Below, piece by piece: positions 1-11,720 of a DNA stretch of 64,000 bases. The translations under genes and the position numbers were made by a program. The stretch lies in contig OU612065.1 in assembly GCA_914767715.1 (NCBI GenBank), forward strand, positions 30,938,001 to 31,002,000, read 5' to 3'. This DNA is from Membranipora membranacea (taxonomy: Eukaryota > Bryozoa > Gymnolaemata > Cheilostomatida > Membraniporidae). Every line of letters begins with the position of its first letter. Positions within the stretch are counted from its first letter, which is position 1. Below the pieces are notes generated by a model. That model saw only the letters and a program-made list of their open reading frames with translations. It was not told the DNA's origin and did no database searches.

Positions 1-3000
1 CCCGCAGAGACAAACGGACTTCAGATTTGAGACGAGCAGGAGTTGCTCCTCCTTATGAGGTAGGTTAAAAGCAAATCTATTTTTTGACCCGAGCGAAAAA
101 AAACCATCATACCATCCCTTGGTATAATTTTTGAAATTTCAAGTCAGCGTAATTACCAACCAGTAAATCGGAGGATCCCAATATTCTGCAGTTTGAATAA
201 GGTCAATAAGGGCTTGAAGTGGTCGGAGTTAGATAAGAATCCAACAGAGTTTTAATTTTTCAATGCTGCCGTTTGGCATGTTTTTTTTGGCAAAAGTGGA
301 CGTCGTTAAAGTTGGCGCTGACGGAGAACGGAGACCCACAGAGACAAACGGACTTCAGATTTGAGACAAGCAGGAGTTGCTCCTCCTTATGAGGTAGGTT
401 AAAAGCAAATCTATTTTTTGACCCGAGCGAAAAAAAACCATGATACCCTCCCTTGGTATAATTTTGGAAATTTCAAGTCAGCGTAATTACCATCCAGTTT
501 ATCGGAGGATCCCAATATTCTGCAGTTTGGATAAGGCCAATTAGGGCTCGAAGTTGTCGGAGTTAGATATGAATCCAACAGAGTTTTAATTTTTCAATGC
601 TGCCGTTTGGCTTGTTTTTTTTTTAGCAAAAGTGGACGTCGTTAATGCTGGCGCTGACGGAGAGCGGAGACCCGCAGAGACAAATGGACTTCAGATTTGA
701 GACGAGCGGGAGTTGCTCCTCCTTATGAGGTAGGTTAAAAGCAAATCTATTTTTTGACCCGAGCGAAAAAAAACCATCATACCCTCCCTTGGTATAATTT
801 TGGAAATTTCAAGTCAGCGTAATTACCAACCAGTTAATCGGAGGATCCCAATATTCTGCAGTTTGAATAAGGCCAATAAGGGCTTGAAATGGTCGGAGTT
901 AGGTAAGAATACAACAGAGTTTTTATTTTTCAATGCTGCCGTTTGGCATGTTATTTTTTTGGGCAAAAGTGGACGTCGTTAAAGATGGCGCTGACGGAGA
1001 ACGGAGACCCGCAGAGACAAACGGATTTAAGATTTGAGACAAGCAGGAGTTGCTCCTCCTTATGAGTTAGGTTAAAAGCAAATCTATCTTTTGACCCGAG
1101 CGAAAAAAAAACCATGATACCCTCCCTTGGTATAATTTAAGAAAGTTCAAGTCAGCGTAATTACCAACCAGTTAATCGGAGGATCTCAAAATTCTGCAGT
1201 TTGAATAAGCCAATAAGGGCTTGAAGTGGTCGGAGTTAGATCAGAATCCAACAGAATTTAAATTTTTCAATGCTACCGTTTGGCATGTTATTTTTTTGGC
1301 AAAAGTGGGATCGTTAAAGTTGGCGCTGACGGAGAACGGACACCCGAAGAGACAAGCGGACTTCAGATTTGAGACGAGCAGGAGTTGCTCCTCCTTATGA
1401 GTTAGGTTAAAAGCAAATCTATTTTTTGACGCGAGCGAAAAAAAAACCATGATACCCTCCCTTGGTATAATTTTAGAAAGTTCAAGTCAGCGTAATTACC
1501 AACCAGTTAATCGGAGGATCCCAATATTCTGCAGTTTGAATAAGGCCAATAAGGGCTTGAAGTGGTCGGAGTTAGATAAGAATCCGACAGAGTTTAAATT
1601 TTTCAATGCTGCCGTTTGGCATGTTATTTTTTTGGCAAAAGTGGATGTCGTAAAAGTTGGCGCTGACGGAGAACGGACACCCGAAGAGACAAGCGGACTT
1701 CAGATTTGAGACAAGCAGGAGTTGCTCCTCCTTATGAGGTAGGTTAAAAGCGAATCTATTTTTTGACCCGAGCGAAAAAAAACCATGATACCCTCCCTTG
1801 GTATAATTTTGGAAATTTCAAATCAGCGTAATTACCATCCAGTTTATAGGAGGATCCCAATATTCTACAGTTTGAATAAGGCCAATAAGGGCTTGAAGTT
1901 GTCGAAGTTAGATATGAATCCAACAGAGTTTTAATTTTTCAATGCTGCCGTTTGGCATGTTTTTTTTTTGGCAAAAGTAGACGTCGGTAAAGTTGGCGCT
2001 GACAGAGAACGGAGACCCGCTGAGACAAACGGACTTCAGATTTAAGACGAGCAGGAGTTGCTCCTCCTTATGAGTTAGGTTAAAAGCAAATCTATTTTTT
2101 GACCCGAGCGAAAAAAAAACCATGATACCCTCCCTTGGTATAATTTTAGAAAGTTCAAGTCAGCGTAATTACCAACCAGTTAATCGGAGGATCCCAAAAT
2201 TCTGCAGTTTGAATAAGGCCAATAAGGGCTTGAAATGGTCGGAGTTACATAAGAATCCAACAGAGTTTTAATTTTTCAACGCTGCCGTTTGGCATGTTGT
2301 TTTTTGGCAAAAGTGGCTGTCGTTAAAGTTGGCGCTGACGGAGAACGGAGACCCGCAGAGACAAACGGATTTAAGATTTGAGACAAGCAGGAGTTGTTCC
2401 TCCTTATGAGGTAGGTTAACAGCGAATCTATGTTTTGACCGGAGCCAAATTAAACCATGATACCCTCCCTTGGTATAATTTTGGAAATTTCAAGCCAGCG
2501 TAATTACCATCCAGTTTATCGGAGGATCCCATTATTCTGCAGTTTGAATAAGGCCAATATGGGCTTGAAGTGGTCGGATTTAGATATGAATCCAACAGAG
2601 TTTTAATTTTTCAATGCTGCCGTTTGGCATGTTTTTTTTTGGGAAAAGTGGACGTCGTTAAAGTTGGCGCTGACGGAGAACGGAGACCCGCAGAGACAAA
2701 CGGATTTAAGATTTGAGACAAGCAGGAGTTGCTCCTCCTTATGAGGTAGGTTAAAAGCAAACCTATTTTTTGACCCGAGCGAAACAAAAACCATGATACC
2801 CTCCCTTGGTATAATTTTTGAAAGTTCAAGTCAGCGTAATTACCAACCAGTTAATCAGAGGATCACAATATTCTGCAGTTTCAATAAGGCCAATAATGGC
2901 TTGAAGTAGTCGGAGTTAGATATGAATCCAACAGAGTTTAAATTTTTCGATGCTGCCGTTTGGCATGTTTTTTTTTTGGCAAAAGTGGACGTCGTTAAAG

Positions 3001-3079
3001 TTGGCGCTGACGGAGAACGGACACCCGAAGAGACAAACGGACTTCAGATTTGAGACAAGCAGGAGTTGCTCCTCCTCAT

Positions 3080-4470
3080 GAGGTAGGTTAAAAGCGAATC
3101 TATTTTTTGACCCGAGCGAAAAAAAACCATCATGCCCTCCCTTGGTATAATTTTGGAAATTTCAAGTCAGCGTAATTACCAACCAGTTAATCGGAGGATC
3201 CCAATATTCTGCAGTTTGAATAAGGCCAATAAGGGCTTGAAATGGTCGGAGTTAGGTAAGAATCGAACAGAGTTTTAATTTTTCAATGCTGCCGTTTGGC
3301 ATGGTTTTTTTTTGGCAAAAGTGGACGTCGTTAAAGTTGGCGCTGACAGAGAACGGAGACCCGCTGAGACAAACGGACTTCAGATTTGAGACGAGCAGGA
3401 GTAGCTCCTCCTTATGAGTTAGGTTAAAAGCAAATCTATTTTTTGACGCGAGCGAAAAAAAAACCATGATACCCTCCCTTGGTATAATTTTAGAAAGTTC
3501 AAGTCAGCGTAATTACCAACCAGTTAATCGGAGGATCCCAATATTCCGCAGTTTGAATAAGGCCAATAAGGGCTTGAAGTGGTCGGAGTTAGATAAGAAT
3601 CCAACAGAGTTTAAATTTTTCAATGCTGCCGTTTGGCATGTTTATTTTTTGGCAAAAGTGGACGTCGTAAAAGTTGGCGCTGACGGAGAACGGACACCCG
3701 AAGTGACAAGCGGACTTGAGATTTGAGACAAGCAGGAGTTGCTCCTCCTTATGAGGTAGGTTAAAAGCGAATCTATTTTTTGACCCGAGCGAAAAAAAAC
3801 CATCATGCCCTCCCTTGGTATAATTTTGGAAATTTCAAGTCAGCGTAATTACCAACCAGTTAATCGGAGGATCCCAATATTCTGCAGTTTGAATAAGGCC
3901 AATAAGGGCTTGAAATGGTCGGAGTTAGGTAAGAATCGAACAGAGTTTTAATTTTTCAATGCTGCCGTTTGGCATGGTTTTTTTTTGGCAAAAGTGGACG
4001 TCGTTAAAGTTGGCGCTGACAGAGAACGGAGACCCGCTGAGACAAACGGACTTCAGATTTGAGACGAGCAGGAGTAGCTCCTCCTTATGAGTTAGGTTAA
4101 AAGCAAATCTATTTTTTGACGCGAGCGAAAAAAAAACCATGATACCCTCCCTTGGTATAATTTTAGAAAGTTCAAGTCAGCGTAATTACCAACCAGTTAA
4201 TCGGAGGATCCCAATATTCTGCAGTTTGAATAAGGCCAATAAGGGCTTGAAGTGGTCGGAGTTAGATAAGAATCCAACAGAGTTTAAATTTTTCAATGCT
4301 GCCGTTTGGCATGTTTATTTTTTGGCAAAAGTGGACGTCGTAAAAGTTGGCGCTGACGGAGAACGGACACCCGAAGTGACAAGCGGACTTGAGATTTGAG
4401 ACAAGCAGGAGTTGCTCCTCCTTATGAGGTAGGTTAAAAGCGAATCTATTTTTTGACCCGAGCGAAAAAA
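3080..4470. repeat. Tandem pair of 673-bp dimers in the satellite
   Basis: Two adjacent two-unit blocks are almost identical with a period of 673 bp. The rare variant CATCATGCCCTCCC occurs at about 3127 and again at about 3800, and the frames at 3252-3467 and 3925-4140 translate identically. One visible difference is ATATTCCGCAG near 3542 against ATATTCTGCAG in the second copy. This shows a recent local duplication of two units. Confidence 0.85.
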
Positions 4471-7400
4471 AACCATGATACCCTCCCTTGGTATAATTTT
4501 GGAAATTTCAAATCAGCGTAATTACCATCCAGTTTATAGGAGGATCCAAATAATCTACAGTTTGAATAAGGCCAATAAGGGCTTGAAGTGGTCGGAGTTA
4601 GATATGAATCCAACAGAGTTTTAATTTTTCAATGCTGCCGTTTGGCATGTTTTTTTTTTGGCAAAAGTGGACGTCGGTAAAGTTGGCGCGGACAGAGAAC
4701 GGAGACCCGCTGAGACAAACGGACTTCAGATTTAAGACGAGTAGGATTTGCTCCTCCTTATGAGTTAGGTTAAAAGCAAATCTATCTTTTGACCCGAGCG
4801 AAAAAAAAACCATGATACCCTCCCTTGGTATAATTTTAGAAAGTTCAAGTCAGCGTAATTACCAACCAGTTAATCGGAGGATCCCAAAATTCTGCAGTTT
4901 GAATAAGCCAATAAGGGCTTGAAGTGGTCGGAGTTAGATAAGAATCCAACAGAGTTTAAATTTTTCAATGCTACCGTTTGGCATGTTATTTTTTTGGCAA
5001 AAGTGGGATCGTTGAAGTTGGCGCTGACGGAGAACGGACACCCGAAGAGACAAGCGGACTTCAGATTTGAGACGAGCAGGAGTTGCTCCTCCTTATGAGT
5101 TAGGTTAAAAGCAAATCTATTTTTTGACGCGAGCGAAAAAAAACCATGATACCCTCCCTTGGTATAATTTTAGAAAGTTCAAGTCAGCGTAATTACCAAC
5201 CAGTTAATTGGAGGATCCCAATATTCTGCAGTTTGAATAAGGCCAATAAGGGCTTGAAGTGGTCGGAGTTAGATAAGAATCCGACAGAGTTTAAATTTTT
5301 CAATGCTGCCGTTTGGCATGTTATTTTTTTGGCAAAAGTGGACGTCGTAAAAGTTGGCGCTGACGGAGAACGGACACCCGAAGAGACAAGCGGACTTCAG
5401 ATTTGAGACAAGCAGGAGTTGCTCCTCCTTATGAGGTAGGTTAAAAGCGAATCTATTCTTTGACCCGAGCGAAAAAAAACCATGATACCCTCCCTTGGTA
5501 TAATTTTGGAAATTTCAAACCAGCGTAATTACCATCCAGTTTATAGGAGGATCCCAATATTCTACAGTTTGAATAAGGCCAATAAGGGCTTGAAGTGGTC
5601 GAAGTTAGATATGAATCCAACAGAGTTTTAATTTTTCAATGCTGCCGTTTGGCATGTTTTTTTTTTGGCAAAAGTAGACGTCGGTAAAGTTGGCGCTGAC
5701 AGAGAACGGAGACCAGCTGAGACAAACGGACTTCAGATTTAAGACGAGCAGGAGTTGCTCCTCCTTATGAGTTAGGATAAAAGCAAATCTATTTTTTGAC
5801 CCGAGCGAAAAAAAAACCATGATACCCTCCCTTGGTATAATTTTAGAAAGTTCAAGTCAGCGTAATTACCAACCAGTTAATCGGAGGATCCCAAAATTCT
5901 GCAGTTTGAATAAGCCAATAAGGGCTTGAAGTGGTCGGAGTTAGATAAGAATCCAACAGAGTTTAAATTTTTCAATGCTACCGTTTGGCATGTTATTTTT
6001 TTGGCAAAAGTGGACGTCGTTAAAGTTGGCCCTGACGGAGAACGGACACCCGAAGAGACAAACGGACTTCAGATTTGAGACGAGCAGGAGTTGCTCCTCC
6101 TTATGAGTTAGGTTAAAAGCAAATCTATTTTTTGACGCGAGAGAAAAAAAAACCATGATACCCTCCCTTGGTATAATTTTAGAAAGTTCAAGTCAGCGTA
6201 ATTACCAACCAGTTAATCGGAGGATCCCAATATTCTGCAGTTTGAATAAGGCCAATAAGGGCTTGAAGTGGTCGGAGTTAGATAAGAATCCGACAGAGTT
6301 TAAATTTTTCAATGCTGCCGTTTGGCATGTTATTTTTTTGGCAAAAGTGGACGTCGTAAAAGTTGGCGCTGACGGAGAATGGACACCCGAAGAGACAAGC
6401 GGACTTCAGATTTGAGACAAGCAGGAGTTGCTCCTCCTTATGAGGTAGGTTAAAAGCGAATCTATTTTTTGACCCGAGCGAAAAAAAACCATGATACTCT
6501 CCCTTGGTATAATTTTGGAAATTTCAAGTCAGCGTAATTACCATCCAGTTTATAGGAGGATCCCAATATTCTACAGTTTGAATAAGGCCAATAAGGGCTT
6601 GAAGTGGTCGGAGTTAGATATGAATCCAACAGAGTTTTAATTTTTCAATGCTGCCGTTTGGCATGTTTTTTTTTTGGCAAAAGTGGACGTCGGTAAAGTT
6701 GGCGCTGACAGAGAACGGAGACCCGCTGAGACAAACGGACTTCAGATTTAAGACGAGCAGGAGTTGCTCCTCCTTATGAGTTAGGTTAAAAGCAAATCTA
6801 TTTTTTGACCCGAGCGAAGAAAAAACCATGATACCCTCCCTTGGTAAAATTTTAGAAAGTTCAAGTCAGCGTAATTACCAACCAGTTAATCGGAGGATCC
6901 CAATATTCTGCAGTTTGAATAAGCCAATAAGGGCTTGAAGTGGTCGGAGTTAGATAAGAATCCAACAGATTTTAAATTTTTCAATGCTACCGTTTGGCAT
7001 GTTATTTTTTTGGCAAAAGTGGACGTCGTTATAGTTGGCGCTGACGGAGAACGGACACCCGAAGAGACAAGCGGACTTCAGATTTGAGACAAGCAGGAGT
7101 TGCTCCTCCTTATGAGGAAGGTTAAAAGCGAATCTATTTTTTGACCCGAGCGAAAAAAAACCATGATACCCTCCCTTGGTATAATTTTGGAAATTTCAAG
7201 TCAGCGTAATTACCATCCAGTTTATCGGAGGATCCCAATATTCTGCAGTTTGAATAAGGCCAATAAGGGCTTGAAGTGGTCGGAGTTATATAAGAATCCA
7301 ACAGAGTTTAAATTTTTCAATGCTGCCGTTTGGCATGTTATTTTTTTGGGCATAAGTGGACGTCGTTAAAGTTGGCGCTGACGGAGAACGGAGACCCGCA

Positions 7401-7814
7401 GAGACAAACGGATTTAAGATTTGAGACAAGCAGGAGTTGCTCCTCCTTATGAGGTAGGTTTAAAGCGAATCTATGTTTTGACCGGAGCGAAATAAAACCA
7501 TGATACCCTCCCTTGGTATAATTTTGGAAATTTCAAGTCATCGTAATTACCATCCAGTTTATCGGAGGATCCCAATATTCTGCAGTTTGGATAAGGCCAA
7601 TTAGGGCTTGAAGTGGTCGGAGTTAGATATGAATCCAACAGAGTTTTAATTTTTCAATGCTGCCGTTTGGCATGTTTTTTTTTTGGCAAAAGTGGAAGTC
7701 GTTAATGCTGGCGCTGACGGAGAGCGGAGACCCGCAGAGACAAACGGACTTCAGATTTGAGACGAGCAGGAGTTGCTCCTCCTTATGAGGTAGGTTAAAA
7801 GCAAATCTATTTTT

Positions 7815-9160
7815 TGACCCGAGCGAAAAAAAAACCATGATACCATCCCTTGGTATAATTTTTGAAATTTCAAGCCAGCGTAATTACCAACCAGTAAATC
7901 GGATGATCCCAATATTCTGCAGTTTGAATAAGGCCAATAAGGGCTCGAAGTGGTCGGAGTAAGCTAACAATCCAACAGAGTTTTAATTTTTCAATGCTGC
8001 CGTTTGGCATGTTTTTTTTGGGCAAAAGTGGACGTCGTTAAAGTTGGCGCTGACGGAGACGGAGACCTGCAGAGACAAACGGATTTAAGATTTGAGACAA
8101 GCAGGAGTTGCTCCTCCTTATGAGGTAGGTTAAAAGCAAATCTATTTTTTGACCTGAGCGAAACAAAAACCATGATACCCTCCCTTGGTATAATTTTTGA
8201 AAGTTCAAGTCAGCGTAATTACCAACCAGTTAATCAGAGGATCCCAATATTCTGCAGTTTCAATAAGGCCAATAAGGGCTTGAAGTGGTCGGAGTTAGAT
8301 AAGAATCCAACAGAGTTTAAATTTTTCGATGCTGCCGTTTGGCATGTTTTTTTTTTGGCAAAAGTGGACGTCGTTAAAGTTGGCGCTGACGGAGAACGGA
8401 CACCCGAAGAGACAAACGGACTTCAGATTTGAGACAAGCAGGAGTTGCTCCTCCTTATGAGGTAGGTTAAAAGCGAATCTATTTTTTGACCCGAGCGAAA
8501 AAAAACCATCATACCCTCCCTTGGTATAATTTTGGAAATTTCAAGTCAGCGTAATTACCAACCAGTTAATCGGAGGATCCCAATATTCTGCAGTTTGAAT
8601 AAGGCCAATAAGGGCTTGAAATGGTCGGAGTTAGGTAAGAATCCAACAGAGTTTAAATTTTTCGATGCTGCCGTTTAGCATGTTTTTTTTTTGGCAAAAG
8701 TGGACCTCGTTAAAGTTGGCGCTGACGGAGAACGGACACCCGAAGAGACAAACAGACTTAAGATTTGAGACAAGCAGGAGTTGCTCCTCCTTATGAGGTA
8801 CGTTAAAAGCGAATCTATTTTTTGACCCGAGCGAAAAAAAACCATCATACCCTCCCTTGGTATAATTTTGGAAATTTCAAGTCAGCGTAATTACCAACCA
8901 GTTAATCGGAGGATCCCAATATTCTGCAGTTTGAATAAGGCCAATAAGGGCTTGAAATGGTCGGAGTTAGGTAAGAATACAACAGAGTTTTAATTTTTCA
9001 ATGCTGCCGTTTGGCATGTTATTTTTTTGGGCAAAAGTGGACGTCGTTAAAGATGGCGCTGACGGAGAACGGAGACCCGCAGAGACAAACGGACTTCAGA
9101 TTTGAGACGAGCAGGAGTTGCTCCTCCTTATGAGGTAGGTTAAAAGCAAATCTATTTTTT
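7815..9160. repeat. Four-unit satellite block repeated on the far side of the retrotransposon
   Basis: These four units carry diagnostic variants (GGATGATCCC near 7902, AAGCTAACAATCC near 7962, TTTTTCGATGCTG near 8321, TTAAAGATGGCGC near 9048). The same variants in the same order follow the element at 16311-17583, at an offset of 8493 bp (element length plus four units). The order D then A is also seen uninterrupted near 18990, so the element sits between two consecutive copies of a pre-existing four-unit repeat. Confidence 0.8.
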
Positions 9161-9470
9161 AATTCATCAATCAATCCTGTTTGTGAAGTTTATAATGAAG
9201 ACTATGTTTATTGGTTCAAGTATCACCAAAGCACACCAATGACTCATAGTATAAGTACAAGGTATAAATAAACATTCGCAAGAATATACCACATTACAAA
9301 TAAGCAAGGCAAGTGGCAACCCTCTTAGTCAGGTTATGCCAATTCAAGAATGCCACAAAAAGACAACCGCTTTGGGTTAAATAATTGACCTCTTTTCGAG
9401 ATCTTCTTTTGAAGCCATACAAGGCATTGACCTCTTTTCGAGATCTTCTTTTGAAGCCATACAAGGCATT
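9161..9470 (-). repeat. Ngaro terminal repeat B2 (3' end of element)
   Basis: This 310-bp segment is repeated without visible difference at 10227-10536 (B1). It starts with AATTCATCAATC directly after the satellite T-run and contains the first two units of the hairpin minisatellite. On the minus strand it is the 3' terminus of the element. Confidence 0.92.
9207..9212 (-). promoter_or_regulatory. Candidate polyadenylation signal AATAAA of the retrotransposon
   Basis: The minus strand reads AATAAA about 50 nt before the 3' terminus of the element, in B2. A second copy lies at the equivalent place in B1 (about 10273-10278). The position suits 3'-end formation of the element transcript, but this is inferred from the motif alone. 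Confidence 0.45.
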
Positions 9471-9803
9471 GATCTCTTTTTGAGATCTTTTTATTTTATT
9501 TAGCCATACAAGGCATTGACCTCTTTTCGAGATCTTCTTAGGAGCCACATAAGGCATTGACCTCTTTTCGAGATCTTCTTAGGAACCACATAAGGCATTG
9601 ACCTCTTTTCGAGATCTTTTTATTTTTTAGCCATACAAGGCATTGACCTCTTTTCGAGATCTTTTTATTTTTTTTAGCCATACAAGGCATTGACCTCTTT
9701 TCGAGATCTTTTTATTATTTTAGCCATACAAGGCATTGACCTCTTTTCGAGATCTTCTTAGGAGCCACGTAAGGCATTGACCTCTTCTCGAGATCTTCTT
9801 TCC
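9385..9803 (-). repeat. Hairpin minisatellite, 10 units of 41-47 bp, in the 3' region
   Basis: Units start with TTGACCTC at 9385, 9427, 9469 (variant TTGATCTC), 9516, 9557, 9598, 9643, 9690, 9736 and 9777. Each contains GACCTCTTTTCGAGATC, which on the minus strand can fold as GATCTC-GAAAA-GAGGTC with one G-U pair. The unit at 9469 has GATCTC...GAGATC and pairs perfectly. Linkers vary (TTTTGAAGCC, TAGGAGCC or TTTATTTTTTAGCC). B1 has only two units, so the array expanded on one side only or was lost in B1. A short frame through these units is a by-product of the repeat. Confidence 0.9.
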
Positions 9804-9981
9804 ATTTTGAGGTTTGACTGATAGACTATAAGATGCCAGTATTTTCTTGAGCTGACACTTGTTGACCGAACGTGTAGTTGGGAGCTCACTAATTACTCTG
9901 GCTTAGTTCTTAGATCTGAAACCAGAAAGGAATAACGAGAGCAACCCAGTAATGACGGAGGTAAGGAAGGGGTGGTGGTGG
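9804..9981. other. Single-copy spacer between minisatellite and A2
   Basis: This stretch is not repeated in A1 or B1 and has no coding frame of note. It separates A2 from the shared part of B2. It ends in a G/T-rich run (GGGGTGGTGGTGGG, about 9969-9982) directly before A2. Confidence 0.6.
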
Positions 9982-10226
9982 GTAGTTCACAGTCTCAAGG
10001 CTAGCAACCAAAGGATTGATGAGTTTAAGTCTCCCACAATTCAATACAAAGTGATCACATGACTTCCTTGTTGTCAGATCAGTACTTTATAAAACACGTT
10101 GGAGTTGTCGGGGCTTGTTGGGAGGGCCAGACGACTCTGACTATTGGAGCTGCGCTGAGATACTTGAGCATTTGTTTTGGATTAATTTCAGTCTAAAAAA
10201 CAACTTTAGGAAAGTTTGATTTTTTT
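9982..10226 (-). repeat. Ngaro internal repeat A2
   Basis: This 245-bp segment matches A1 (16066-16310) with one visible difference, A at 10091 against G at 16175. It ends in a run of seven T at 10220-10226 that joins directly to B1. The B1/A2 junction therefore has the sequence expected if the two outer ends of the element were joined in a circle, which is the function proposed for this junction in split-repeat YR retrotransposons. Confidence 0.92.
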
Positions 10227-10236
10227 AATTCATCAA
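10216..10236. other. Circle-junction copy with T-run core, candidate recombinase site
   Basis: At the A2/B1 junction TTGAT (10216-10220) and ATCAA (10232-10236) form an inverted repeat around the spacer TTTTTTAATTC. Tyrosine recombinases commonly bind inverted arms around a short exchange core. The genomic insertion point lies in a matching T-run. Assignment as the exchange site is inference. Confidence 0.4.
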
Positions 10237-10536
10237 TCAATCCTGTTTGTGAAGTTTATAATGAAGACTATGTTTATTGGTTCAAGTATCACCAAAGCAC
10301 ACCAATGACTCATAGTATAAGTACAAGGTATAAATAAACATTCGCAAGAATATACCACATTACAAATAAGCAAGGCAAGTGGCAACCCTCTTAGTCAGGT
10401 TATGCCAATTCAAGAATGCCACAAAAAGACAACCGCTTTGGGTTAAATAATTGACCTCTTTTCGAGATCTTCTTTTGAAGCCATACAAGGCATTGACCTC
10501 TTTTCGAGATCTTCTTTTGAAGCCATACAAGGCATT
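10227..10536 (-). repeat. Ngaro internal repeat B1
   Basis: Matches B2 (9161-9470) over 310 bp by eye without difference. It includes two minisatellite units and then diverges at AACTATTCCGG. It lies downstream of the recombinase gene and directly upstream of A2 on the minus strand. Confidence 0.92.
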
Positions 10537-10637
10537 AACTATTCCGGATCTGAGTATGAGCAACGGTATTAAAAGTTGATCAGATAGAATTACCGACATT
10601 TTCTTGTGATGAGAAGCGTATATCCCTTCTGTTGTTC

Positions 10638-10672
10638 GGAAAGAGTGATGATTAGGACCGCTCACTCTTTCC
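10638..10672 (-). other. Stem-loop 1 with conserved GATTAGGACC loop
   Basis: GGAAAGAGTGA (10638-10648) and TCACTCTTTCC (10662-10672) form a perfect 11-bp stem around the 13-nt loop TGATTAGGACCGC. The same loop core occurs in two other stem-loops of the element (13438-13463 and 14877-14907) with different stems. It lies 146 nt after the recombinase stop codon on the minus strand. Confidence 0.75.
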
Positions 10673-10817
10673 TCTGGTTTTATTCTTAGCGAACTAAAAT
10701 ATATTACAATAAGAGCATGTTAGAACTAAAGGTTTTTTAGTCATTGTGCGAAAATCAGATGCCAAAAATCTGAGAACGCATTATCACCAATATTGCGTAC
10801 TCTGATTTTCGCCACAA

Positions 10818-11701
10818 TTAGGGCTTAACATAGACAAGATACGCATTGGATTTCCAGCGGCCAAAAGCTTTGAGTTTGGCATCGGTTAAACCTTGGCCGG
10901 CATACCAAGTTGCCCCCCCTCGGCGAAATGAATGTAAGGTTAGTCTGGACTTGATTCCAGCGTCGGCCACACACCGCTGTAGCCAAGAATGGGCCTCAGC
11001 GCGTGAACAATGGAATAAGACAATGCTCCCTTCCTGCTGTGCGATGCCTGAATTGGCCGACAAGTATGATTGCAACAGTAGGACCGGGCAAATATCCAAA
11101 AAGAGCTTCCTTTCTACTATTATTGTAGTACTACCTGAGGAGTGCTTGAATGATGAGAAAGTTATTTTAATTTTTTTTTGTCTTACTCGGATAGACGATC
11201 TCCTTAGTTGATGTTCTGGAGTGGTACTAGTATGATAAACCTCCGATGGGCGTAACAATGCAAAGAATGACAATGCAAACATAGCTTTTATCATGAGTGC
11301 CTGTTGAGGGCTGAATAACTTATCTGCAGAGTTACATATTTTTTGGAGTTGTCTGACCTTTACCACATGGTTTGGCCTGATAGCTATTGAATCATTTCTG
11401 CGGCGCACACCCTTCAACAGTAACTGTAGCCTAGGGGTGTCAAAGCTAATTTCGATATAGTTAGAATTGCAATGATGACGGACTGCAGACAACGCAGATC
11501 GAATTGTACTGGCCTTCATGCCTTTCTTAGCAAGGTGAGCAACGTAAAGTTCTATAGTTTTAGCGGAAAACTTATCTTTTATTTTGTGCTCTTTACAGAA
11601 GTCTGATAGGCCTTTAACTGCCAAGCTGTACGATCTTCTTGTGGTGGGCGCGACTGAGTTGTGTATCAAGTTATCAGCTGTAGCCTGAAGTTCTTGCAAG
11701 C
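10818..11701 (-). CDS. Tyrosine recombinase (integrase) of the Ngaro-like element
   Basis: The frame extends to 11708 (296 codons), but its first codon is TTG and no ATG lies near. An acceptor-like sequence (pyrimidine tract ending CAG at 11704-11702) puts the exon start at 11701. The protein has an N-terminal helical core-binding domain (about residues 10-100) and a catalytic domain with the family residues: Arg153 in LLRPSE, His259 and Arg262 in LHSFRRG, Trp285 in GRWKS, and Tyr293 as the likely nucleophile, eight residues after Trp285. Tyr290 is the alternative. It ends three residues after Tyr293. It would integrate a circular DNA copy by strand exchange, without target duplication, as the insertion site shows. 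It begins 12 nt after the RT stop codon. Intact. Confidence 0.92.
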
Positions 11702-11720
11702 CTGACAAAAGAAAGGTTTT

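Larger units (their letters stand above)
1..9160. repeat. 336-338 bp satellite array, left part (about 27 units)
   Basis: Tandem copies of one unit fill this stretch. Successive occurrences of the motif ACCCTCCCTTGG at 444, 781, 1119 and 1454 give spacings of 335-338 bp. Each unit carries an A-run before CCATGATACC, a T-run after GGCATG, and two short dyads (ATACC/GGTAT and AGGAG/CTCCT). Length variation is mostly in the A- and T-runs. Frames of 60-86 codons recur on both strands in phase with the unit but are broken in many copies, so no gene is called. The window begins inside a unit and the array stops at the T-run where the retrotransposon begins. Satellites of this size are typical of heterochromatin; centromeric location is not shown. 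Confidence 0.98.

Noticed and set aside
9294-10665. Minus-strand frames with Lys/Arg-rich tandem peptides
   Set aside because: They are translations of the hairpin minisatellite in B1 and B2 and have no other support.
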